Assembly: GCA_945870155.1 (NCBI GenBank)
Contig: CAMBSB010000006.1
Span: 1-64,000 of the forward strand
Length of the DNA stretch: 64,000 nt
Source of the DNA: Paludibacter jiangxiensis
GTDB taxonomy: Bacteria; Bacteroidota; Bacteroidia; Bacteroidales; Paludibacteraceae
Direction: 5' to 3'
A model generated the notes under the pieces. It searched no databases and was not told where the DNA came from. It worked only from the letters and a program-made list of their open reading frames with translations. The position numbers and the translations under genes were made by a program. This document shows positions 1 to 8,209 of this stretch, piece after piece (the first letter of the stretch is position 1; every line of letters begins with the position of its first letter).

Positions 1-1506
1 CTCGAAAGATAATTCATAATTAGTAGTGAGTAAAAGTTTTTTAGAAATACGCCACGATAAACTAATTTCTGCAATGTCTTGGGCAAAAATAAGTGCTTTT
101 CTGTATTCAATATCGGCGGCTAATTTGCCATCAAAAAATTCTTTCGACATTGAAGCACCATAGATAAAACCGGACATATTGGCGGTACTCAATGCCGTTC
201 CGGTTAATGTCAACGAACTATTTATCCAGGGCAATTTTGAAAATGTGAGATAGCTGATGGCGTTCATGGACTCATCTGAAGTGGGTGTATGAATGCGATA
301 TCCTGCATTTCCACCCCAACTAACAAACTTAAACGGTCGATAATTAAACCTGAAGCGTAAGCCCTGACGGGTTTCTTTTTCAAGTGTGCTGTCAATTCTG
401 TTTTTGTATGTTTCGTAAAAATAAATATTCTTGCGGGCATCGTATGACAATGAAAGAGTTAACTTGCTGAATGGATGATAATTCAACAACATATAGGCAC
501 TTGTTAGATTAAAGCTGCTTCCTACACCATTATATAAATCAATTTCCGCAGAAGCAAATACATCAAGGTTTTTAAGGATTGAATTAGCGTGTTGAAGATA
601 GAGATATCGTCTATCAGTTTTAAAATTATTTGTCTGATTAAAATACCCTATGGATGTTTGTGAATATAAGCTTTCGCGTTGGAAGTTATGACTTATAAAT
701 GCGCCATATTGCAATAATTTAAAATCTAAACCGTAAGTTGTATCGTTAGGGCGAAAACCGGCCAAAGCTCCAAGACTTATGTTTTTAAATCTTTTTTCAA
801 ATTGAAACCCATCCACTGCACCGATATTCGATGTGTTAGCGTTAATTTTTCTTCCAATATTCCAAGCTGAAGATTTACCTGAGTAGCTTAATGCAAGATT
901 GTAAATTTTTAAATCTTGTAATGCCAATGGACTATTGAAAGTATGGGTGAAAGACATATAATTATCGAACGAAAAATTTGATTTGGCTATATTTTCGGCA
1001 TTTAATGACAAATTATATCTCAAACGATAATTCGGTGTAGAGAGACTTAGCGGATTAGATGCAAAGTTTGAATAGGATGATACAGATATTCGCCCATCAA
1101 ATCTTTCTCGATTTAGCTTGGTAGAATCCTTTGATCTGGATGTTTTTTGTACTAAGTCATTAACTGCTACTGATTCATTCAATTTTTCGGTAATTACTTC
1201 AACAGGCAAAATAACTTTAATTACTGCTGTAATTTGTGTTGAGATTGGCAATTGTATAGCATTTATTGGACTCCCAACACACGATATAGAAGATAAGTTG
1301 TTCACAACTATAGCTGGTTTTAAAACCTTGTCTTTAAGCACAAACAAGGTATCACCAATTCTAATTCCATCAGTGTTTACAAACTGAACATAAATATTTT
1401 GTGAACTAATAAATGAAACACTACCATATTTTGTTTCGACTATACCTTGAGCTAAAAGGTTGGATACTAAAAAAATAAATAGTGAGCTTATTAAGAATTT
1501 CTTCAT
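1..1506 (-). CDS. Secreted, probably outer-membrane beta-barrel protein (C-terminus beyond the window edge)
   Basis: Open minus-strand frame from ATG at 1506 running off position 1. N-terminus MKKFLISSLFIFLVSNLLAQG looks like a signal peptide. Body has many short alternating aromatic/polar segments (e.g. LRYNLSLNAENIAKSNFSFDNYMSFTHTF, LTLSLSYDARKNIYFY) typical of barrels. Absent from the ORF track because it is truncated. Confidence 0.7.
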   Translation of the reverse strand, partial: MKKFLISSLFIFLVSNLLAQGIVETKYGSVSFISSQNIYVQFVNTDGIRIGDTLFVLKDKVLKPAIVVNNLSSISCVGSPINAIQLPISTQITAVIKVILPVEVITEKLNESVAVNDLVQKTSRSKDSTKLNRERFDGRISVSSYSNFASNPLSLSTPNYRLRYNLSLNAENIAKSNFSFDNYMSFTHTFNSPLALQDLKIYNLALSYSGKSSAWNIGRKINANTSNIGAVDGFQFEKRFKNISLGALAGFRPNDTTYGLDFKLLQYGAFISHNFQRESLYSQTSIGYFNQTNNFKTDRRYLYLQHANSILKNLDVFASAEIDLYNGVGSSFNLTSAYMLLNYHPFSKLTLSLSYDARKNIYFYETYKNRIDSTLEKETRQGLRFRFNYRPFKFVSWGGNAGYRIHTPTSDESMNAISYLTFSKLPWINSSLTLTGTALSTANMSGFIYGASMSKEFFDGKLAADIEYRKALIFAQDIAEISLSWRISKKLLLTTNYELSFE

Positions 1507-1552
1507 TGCTTCGTTAATAAAAAAATGTGTTTTTACAAGAAAAATTCAATTA

Positions 1553-2602
1553 TCAATCATCTCCTTTCTTGCCATCGGGATGACAAGAAACACAAGCCGA
1601 TGAAAGATAAACATAATCATCTTTGCCTCTATGCTGTTGGTCGGTTCTGGACTTGTTATGTTCATGGCAACTCGTACAGTTTGGTTTATAATCCATGGTG
1701 TTACTGTGGCAATCAACACATCGTGTCCAAGCGCCATTGTGTTTGCCCGAATAAATACCAAAATGGCTATCGTGTTGCTTATATTTAACGGTATTCCAAT
1801 TTATATTGGTATGACATTCGGTGCAACTGAATCGGGCAAAAGTATTTGCATGAGCAGGTAACACATTGATTGCCTGAGATTTCTTCCCGCTATGACAAGT
1901 AGTACAATCCGAAGAAAGCTTTTTACGATAATCTCCATCTTCATGACATTCGTTACAATCAATATTATGGCCACCTGTAAGTGGGAAATAATTATGGTCG
2001 AAACCTTTACCTATCGAATTCCAATTCATTCCTGTCATATTATGACATCGGGCACAATCGGTATCGAAACCTAAAGCTTTGTGATCGAATGGTTTACCTG
2101 CTGTTTCAAAATACTTTTGTTTGTGACAGGCATAACAATCTGTTCTGATGTTATCAAATCGGAGTTTGGATGCTGAGGTATGACACCTATTACAGTCAGC
2201 AGTTTCGTGAGAACCTCTTAACGGAAATCCTGTTTCTTGATGTAAAGATTTTACGCGTGTAACAATCCACGAATTGGTGTTATGACATCTTTCGCAATCT
2301 TTTCCTACAGTGCCTTGATGCACATCTATATGACATTCATTACATTTACTTGGTACATTCTTGAAGTCCAGGGAAATATGACATTTTCTGCAATCAATAC
2401 TTTTATGCTGTCCTTTAAGTGGAAATTTTGTATTGTTATGATCAAAACCGGTTTTTATTTTATTCCAATTTTCGGTAACATGACAAACCGCACAGTCAAC
2501 CTTAAGTTTATCACCATGGGGCGATTTTTCTTTTGCGCTGACCAATACGCTCAATAATAAAAATATGAATATAATTTTATGCATGTTGTTATAATTACTC
2601 AT
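1553..2602 (-). CDS. Multiheme c-type cytochrome, 13 CXXCH motifs
   Basis: 349 aa; 13 CXXCH motifs counted (CAVCH, CRKCH, CNECH, CERCH, CNRCH, CYACH, CARCH, CNECH, CTTCH, CTECH, CVDCH, CTSCH, CVSCH). Signal peptide-like start, probably at the internal MHKIIFIFLLLSVLVSA. Confidence 0.93.
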   Translation of the reverse strand: MSNYNNMHKIIFIFLLLSVLVSAKEKSPHGDKLKVDCAVCHVTENWNKIKTGFDHNNTKFPLKGQHKSIDCRKCHISLDFKNVPSKCNECHIDVHQGTVGKDCERCHNTNSWIVTRVKSLHQETGFPLRGSHETADCNRCHTSASKLRFDNIRTDCYACHKQKYFETAGKPFDHKALGFDTDCARCHNMTGMNWNSIGKGFDHNYFPLTGGHNIDCNECHEDGDYRKKLSSDCTTCHSGKKSQAINVLPAHANTFARFSCTECHTNINWNTVKYKQHDSHFGIYSGKHNGAWTRCVDCHSNTMDYKPNCTSCHEHNKSRTDQQHRGKDDYVYLSSACVSCHPDGKKGDD

Positions 2603-2627
2603 TTTGCACTATTAAATCAATAAAATA

Positions 2628-4091
2628 CTAATTTTCAACAATGTTTACAAAATCTTTCCAACCTATCGCATTTGAATAAGCAGTTTTAGTTCCAAGCGGT
2701 ACATGTAAGGTACAATTTGCTTTATCTACCCCTTCGAAAGCGGATAATGCACTTATCAAATCGATAGGAACTGGATTTTTAACATATATATTTGTTAATC
2801 CTGAGCAGTTGAAAAATGCTCGTTTGCTGATATCAAGTAAGCTTTCCGGAAAAGAAATTGAATTCAGCTTAACACAATTACTAAAAGCCGAATTGTCGAT
2901 AAACAGTATATTAGCATCTACAATAAATGAACCTGATTTTGAAGGAATACAGCGTTTTAAAGTAAACTGACTTATATCATTTAAAACGCCATTTGTATAG
3001 GTGAAAATCATATTATCCGCTGCAACAGTGAAACCGGAAATACCCAAGCATCCTTCAAAAACCTGTTGCCCAATATACCACATGGATGACGAAATAGGAA
3101 AATTACCTGAAAGTGAAACACAATTATAAAACGCATAATCCTCAATAACAGAAGTAGTTGGTGGTAACTGTATTCCGGTCAGTTTATCGTTGTTAGCAAA
3201 CGCCCAAGGCCCTATTGAACTTACTGTAGCAGGTACATTATAAACTCCTGATTTACTTTTTGGAAACTGAATTAATGTAGATTTATCAGCATTGAAAAGC
3301 ACTCCATCAGCTGATGAGAAATTTAAATTTGTTGTACTTACATTGAATAATCCACCACAAGCATTAAATGCAGACAAACCAATTTCTGTGAGTGATTCAG
3401 GTATTTCTATAGTTGAAATTTTCTCACAATTTGCAAATGCCCAAGGATGTATTGTGATAACCGAATCGGGAAAAACCAAATTTCCGGTTAAGTTCACACA
3501 GCCCTGAAAAGCAGACTCACCAATAAGTTTAGCGCCCGAAATTGCTATTCCGGTTAAATTTTCACAAAACGAAAAAGCTGATTTCCCGATTGTATCTTTA
3601 ACTGAAGCTGGAATAATTAATTCACCACTAATGCCGGTACTATTAAAAGCATAATCTCTGATAGAGCGGATAGAATTGGGCAGAATTATCGTTTGTAAAC
3701 CAGCCTTTCCGACCGAGGTTTTCTGATTGTAAAAGGCAAACTCGGGAATTGAATTGGCACTATATCTGTAAACACTGTTAAAACCTGTACCTTCGTATCC
3801 GTTATACGATGCAATTACCGCATTACTCAAATCAAGTACCTGAAGATTTGGCATTTCATCGCGCATAGTTTTAAAATCCCGGCTATCGATTGTGTCATTA
3901 ATCTTCAATTTGGTAATTAATCGCATTCTCAATCCTAAAGCCATTTCCAGTCCACCGGGTCTAATTTTACTTACAATAGTGTAACCACCAGAAACCGAAA
4001 CTTTGGAGGTAAATAAGCTATCATCATTGCATGCAACGAAAACAAGTAAGCTTGAAAGTAAAATTATAAATGATAAATTATGTCTTTTCAT
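2628..4091 (-). CDS. BspA-type leucine-rich-repeat (LRR_5) lipoprotein
   Basis: Repeated motifs such as LPNSIRSIRDYAFNSTG, IPASVKDTIGKSAFSFCENLTGI, IPESLTEIGLSAFNACGGL. Lipobox FVACNDD. Start revised from 4166 to the internal ATG at 4091 (MKRHNLSFIILLSSLLVFVAC), because the longer ORF overlaps the upstream gene. Confidence 0.88.
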   Translation of the reverse strand: MKRHNLSFIILLSSLLVFVACNDDSLFTSKVSVSGGYTIVSKIRPGGLEMALGLRMRLITKLKINDTIDSRDFKTMRDEMPNLQVLDLSNAVIASYNGYEGTGFNSVYRYSANSIPEFAFYNQKTSVGKAGLQTIILPNSIRSIRDYAFNSTGISGELIIPASVKDTIGKSAFSFCENLTGIAISGAKLIGESAFQGCVNLTGNLVFPDSVITIHPWAFANCEKISTIEIPESLTEIGLSAFNACGGLFNVSTTNLNFSSADGVLFNADKSTLIQFPKSKSGVYNVPATVSSIGPWAFANNDKLTGIQLPPTTSVIEDYAFYNCVSLSGNFPISSSMWYIGQQVFEGCLGISGFTVAADNMIFTYTNGVLNDISQFTLKRCIPSKSGSFIVDANILFIDNSAFSNCVKLNSISFPESLLDISKRAFFNCSGLTNIYVKNPVPIDLISALSAFEGVDKANCTLHVPLGTKTAYSNAIGWKDFVNIVEN

Positions 4092-4119
4092 TTTTTTCAA
4101 TTTATTCTTGCTTGATAAA

Positions 4120-5715
4120 TTATTTATGACAACGGGCACACGAAATATCATCAAACTTATACTCAATGTATTTCCCTTTTTCGTTCATAACCGGTTTATG
4201 GCATTCTTCACATTTAACTCCAATGTGTTTACCATCAATTTTGAAACGTGAAGTATTGTGGTCGTATTTTGAATTTTCCCATTTATCAAATCCATGACAT
4301 CGGGTACAGTCTGTTTTTCCATTTACTTCAAACTGACCCACGTGTGAATCTTTGTGGCACGAAGAGCATTCTTGCGAAAGATTTTGAAATTTTTGAGTTC
4401 TCACACCAAGCTCATTTTTACCGTAATGACATTCACCACAAGCAGTTTTAGCATGTTCTCCTTCAAGTTTAAAGCCAGTTTTATTATGGTCGAATTTAAT
4501 TTCTTTCCAGTTTTTGGCATTATGACATGCAGTACATTCTTCATTTGGATAAAACTTTTCTTGAATAAAACCTTTGTGTTCGTTTTTATGACAATCCACA
4601 CATTTGGTGCCCATGTTTTTGAATGACCAGTTTTTATTGTCTTTTTTATGACATGCCATACACGATGAAGCTAAATGAGCATCTTCTAATTTAAACTTTG
4701 TTTTATTGTGTTTTTCGATGGTAAAAGTACTAGGTATAAAACCATCATTCGTGTGGCATTGATCACAATCGGGAGTGACGCCTTTTTTTGTAAAATCACC
4801 CTTGTGATAATCTTTGTGACAAGACTGACATTGATTATGTTTAATTGGCGCTGTCAGCTCTCCTTTATGACATTGTTTACAATCAACTAATTTATGTTTT
4901 CCTACGAGTTTAAAGTCTGTTTTGTCATGATCAAAAGCTTTCATACTTTTATTAAAATGAAATGATTCTTCAGTATGACATTTTTTGCAGTTTTGACCAA
5001 GCTTATTGTCATGTACATCTTTATGACAAGGAGTACAATTTGTAAAATTTAACCCCGTGAACTTTTGAGCTTTCTTTCCGTTAATTATTTCCACTTTATG
5101 ACAATCGACACAAGCTACTTTTATATGCTTGCCCAATAAAGGAAATTTGGTTTTACTGTGATCAAATCTTTCTGCATTTTTCCATGAATCAAAATTATGA
5201 CATTCAGTACATTTGGATGAGAGTTTTCCTTGATGATAATCGTCGTGGCACGATAAACAGGTTTGATTTAAACCGAGGTAGGTTGTAAGTTTCTTTTTAT
5301 ATTTTGGATCTTTAATAAATTCTGGTTTATGACAAGCTTTACATTCCTGTTTCGCGTGTTTACCCTTCAAAACAAATCCTGCTTTAGCGTGGTCAAAAGT
5401 TTTTTTGTTGAATTTTATTACCTGAAAGTTTTTACCGTGATGATCATTGTGGCAAGCGGCACAGTTCTTTCCTTTTACTTCGGACGAAGCATGGTAACCC
5501 TTATTGGCATTAATATTTGCTTGAATTTCTTTGTGACAGTCTAAGCATTTTTCACGTGTTACTTTATTGGCAAAAGCATGACATTGAGTACAATTGCTTG
5601 CACCTTCTAAGTGTTCGTGGGCTTTACATAATTCACCGGGAGAGATTTGTGCGTTAGCATAAGTCCCGAAAAATATACATAATACGAATAATGAAATTAT
5701 TTTATTTAAATTCAT
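4120..5715 (-). CDS. Multiheme c-type cytochrome, 20 CXXCH motifs
   Basis: 531 aa; signal peptide MNLNKIISLFVLCIFFGTYANAQ; 20 CXXCH motifs counted; repeated FDHxKTxFxLxGKHxxxxCxxCH module. Confidence 0.94.
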   Translation of the reverse strand: MNLNKIISLFVLCIFFGTYANAQISPGELCKAHEHLEGASNCTQCHAFANKVTREKCLDCHKEIQANINANKGYHASSEVKGKNCAACHNDHHGKNFQVIKFNKKTFDHAKAGFVLKGKHAKQECKACHKPEFIKDPKYKKKLTTYLGLNQTCLSCHDDYHQGKLSSKCTECHNFDSWKNAERFDHSKTKFPLLGKHIKVACVDCHKVEIINGKKAQKFTGLNFTNCTPCHKDVHDNKLGQNCKKCHTEESFHFNKSMKAFDHDKTDFKLVGKHKLVDCKQCHKGELTAPIKHNQCQSCHKDYHKGDFTKKGVTPDCDQCHTNDGFIPSTFTIEKHNKTKFKLEDAHLASSCMACHKKDNKNWSFKNMGTKCVDCHKNEHKGFIQEKFYPNEECTACHNAKNWKEIKFDHNKTGFKLEGEHAKTACGECHYGKNELGVRTQKFQNLSQECSSCHKDSHVGQFEVNGKTDCTRCHGFDKWENSKYDHNTSRFKIDGKHIGVKCEECHKPVMNEKGKYIEYKFDDISCARCHK

Positions 5716-5854
5716 TTTTTTGAATGTCTAATAGTTTGTTAGATAATTCTTTAAAAAGCTGAAAATTTAACGGATTTGAAACTTAATATCTACTTCTTCT
5801 CTTGTCTACTCATTTACGTCTTAACTTGTTTCCTTTTTTCCTTCTTCACTAAAC

Positions 5855-7186
5855 TCAATGTTTCATTACAACATCACCAAATTTTGTGCTAACATGAATA
5901 CCCGTTTTCTTTAAAAAAGCAGTTGGCAACTCACCTCCAGCAAATATATACACTAAGTCATTCTCAATTTTAATTTCTTGAGAATCACCATTTAATGTAT
6001 ATCTAACAAAATCATTTTGTATAGAAGTTAGATTTGAATTAAAAATCACATCAATTTTCCCTGCAATAATTGCGTTATTTATCAATTCCGCATTTCGGGG
6101 TTTCAATCTATTGAATTTTTCACCTCTGAATGATAATGTAACATTGTTTTCGTTGGCTAAAAGTAAGGCTGATTCTACAGCTGCATCTCCACCACCAACA
6201 ACTATAATTTTTTGGTTTTTAATTAATTCTGAATCAAGAAGTCGATAAGCAACTTTCTGGCTCATTTCTCCGAAAATATTTAATTTGCGAGGAGTTCCTC
6301 TACGACCTAAAGCTAATAATATAGTTTGTGTTGTAAAAACCTCACCTTGCAAGGTTTCAACTTGAAACATCTCTCCTACCTTACTTATCTTTTCGACTTT
6401 TGATTTTTCTTTGATAGTTATATTATGTTTCTTAAGTATTGAAGTCCAAATAGTTAGCAATTCATCTTTTGAAGTTTCTTTCATTTTTACTTTTCCATAA
6501 AGAGGCAAATCCATAGGATGAGTCATTACAATTTTTGACCTTGGATAAGTGTATACTGAACCTCCCAGACTATCCTGCTCAAGAGTCAGAACATTTAAGC
6601 TGGCTTTTTTTGCAGCCAAAGTAGCAGAAATTCCGGCAGGACCGGCGCCAACCACAATAACATCATATTGAGTGTCAAAATCTTTTTTAATTGATTTTGC
6701 AATATTCTCCATAGCTTCGCGCCCTTGAGTTACCGCGTTTCTAATCAAACCCATACCACCGAGTTCACCCGCAATAAATATTCCGGAAACATTTGTTTCA
6801 AAATTTGGCAAAATATGAGGCAAATCAACTCCGCGCTTTTCAGTACCTATCCACAATGAAATTGCATCAACCGGACAAGCTCTGAAACACGCTCCATGTC
6901 CTATACATTGTGATGCATTAATTATGGTGGCTCGCCCATTTCTAATTCCAAGAATATCATGTTCGGGACATGCTTTTATACAAGCCCCACTTTTAATACA
7001 TCTATTGGGATCAACAACAGGATAAAGTGATACAGGTTCATAAATTCCATCTGCTTTCGCTTGAGCAATTTTTTCTGTAACATTTTTAGATTCAATCCTT
7101 TGTTTGCGAATATAAATAATAAGTACAACTATTGTTAATATTGCAACAAATCCGTATATTAATATTTCTTCAATTAAAACTTCCAT
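5855..7186 (-). CDS. Membrane-anchored FAD/NAD(P)-dependent oxidoreductase with two ferredoxin-like Fe-S motifs
   Basis: N-terminal hydrophobic helix (IYGFVAILTIVVLIIYIRKQR). Fe-S motifs DPNRCIKSGACIKACP and NASQCIGHGACFRACP. Dinucleotide-binding motifs VIVVGAGPAGISA and IIVVGGGDAAVESA. Start revised to 7186 (MEVLIEEI). Confidence 0.87.
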   Translation of the reverse strand: MEVLIEEILIYGFVAILTIVVLIIYIRKQRIESKNVTEKIAQAKADGIYEPVSLYPVVDPNRCIKSGACIKACPEHDILGIRNGRATIINASQCIGHGACFRACPVDAISLWIGTEKRGVDLPHILPNFETNVSGIFIAGELGGMGLIRNAVTQGREAMENIAKSIKKDFDTQYDVIVVGAGPAGISATLAAKKASLNVLTLEQDSLGGSVYTYPRSKIVMTHPMDLPLYGKVKMKETSKDELLTIWTSILKKHNITIKEKSKVEKISKVGEMFQVETLQGEVFTTQTILLALGRRGTPRKLNIFGEMSQKVAYRLLDSELIKNQKIIVVGGGDAAVESALLLANENNVTLSFRGEKFNRLKPRNAELINNAIIAGKIDVIFNSNLTSIQNDFVRYTLNGDSQEIKIENDLVYIFAGGELPTAFLKKTGIHVSTKFGDVVMKH

Positions 7187-7190
7187 GTTC

Positions 7191-7976
7191 TTAAAATATC
7201 CATTTATAGCCAAAATACAAAACGACTCCAACATGTATCAACATAATTATCAACATTATAAGTGCAAAAGGTAAATGTGCTACATGCCAATAATTAAACA
7301 ATCTCTTTACTCTATCTAAATTGTTTATTCGTGTGGTTAATATTTTTTCTTTCCGTATCAATCTTTTAATTTTCGAAAATTCTTCATTTAAAATATGATT
7401 TGAAAGGAGTTTTAATTTAATTTGCGAAAATCTGCTTGTTTTTATTTCCGCAAAATTAATATTGTATTTATTTTGTAACTCTTCATTCAAAGTATCTCTT
7501 CTTTGTTTTAATTCATTCAAAGTCAACTCTCTGCCTTCAATTGTATGTGGAATTTGCAAATATAGAAATCGTCCAATAACGCCACTTACCCAAACTATAG
7601 TTAAACTCCAAAATCCAACAGAAATAATACCTCCAAATTTAAAAGTCGTATGAAAAAGCACAAATACAGTACCTAAAGTGCAAAGAAAAATATGAAATTC
7701 GAGCCAATACTTTAATACACCAACACGAGCAAAAATCTTCATTCTTTTACGTGCCATATACCCAAATAAGCCAATCAGAATAATTAAAGTACCAATAATA
7801 CCCAATCCGTGACCAAGCAAACCACTTGGTTTAAATAATTCATAATTTGGATGAAATGGTCGTTCTGATATAGGAAGTCGATAATAAGACTGACCGTAAT
7901 AGGCTAATAAAACCATACTAGCCAAAATAATTATAAAATAAAGTACAATTGAAGTTCTATGCAGGCCTTTAGTCAT
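7191..7976 (-). CDS. Polytopic His-containing membrane protein, putative cytochrome b-like electron carrier
   Basis: 261 aa with several hydrophobic helices. Histidines inside helices (WLEFHIFLCTLGTVFVLFHTTF, YWHVAHLPFALIMLIIMLIHVGVVLYFGY). Its stop lies 4 bp from the start of the flavoprotein gene. Confidence 0.7.
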   Translation of the reverse strand: MTKGLHRTSIVLYFIIILASMVLLAYYGQSYYRLPISERPFHPNYELFKPSGLLGHGLGIIGTLIILIGLFGYMARKRMKIFARVGVLKYWLEFHIFLCTLGTVFVLFHTTFKFGGIISVGFWSLTIVWVSGVIGRFLYLQIPHTIEGRELTLNELKQRRDTLNEELQNKYNINFAEIKTSRFSQIKLKLLSNHILNEEFSKIKRLIRKEKILTTRINNLDRVKRLFNYWHVAHLPFALIMLIIMLIHVGVVLYFGYKWIF

Positions 7977-8209
7977 AATTTTTAAGAGAAATTTTGTCGA
8001 AAATTGTTATCAATAACACTTTAAAAACTAGATACAATTTTATAGTTTTACACAAAAGTAGTCATTTACTTTAATTTAATTACTTAAAATCAAAAATCAA
8101 CTGCAATTTGTAATGATTCTAAATTAGAATTAATTTAAAAAAAGTTTATAAAAAATTGCAATCATTTTAAAATCAGAAGTATAACTTTTAAAATTATAAT
8201 CTCTATAAT

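Noticed and set aside
4092-4166. Extended N-terminus of the LRR protein ORF (start 4166)
   Set aside because: Overlaps the upstream cytochrome stop and lacks a signal peptide; the internal ATG at 4091 gives a clear lipoprotein signal.
1118-5544. Plus-strand ORFs in the track (e.g. 1525..1788, 1631..1861, 2282..2557, 4354..4626, 5329..5544)
   Set aside because: They lie antisense to the barrel, LRR and cytochrome genes. Hydrophobic/Met-rich translations are the expected shadow of CXXCH-rich reverse-strand coding; no RBS or family signal.
8038-8205. AT-rich tract downstream of the cytochrome b-like gene start as a possible ncRNA
   Set aside because: Homopolymer-like AT content without a clear hairpin/T-tract structure or conservation evidence.
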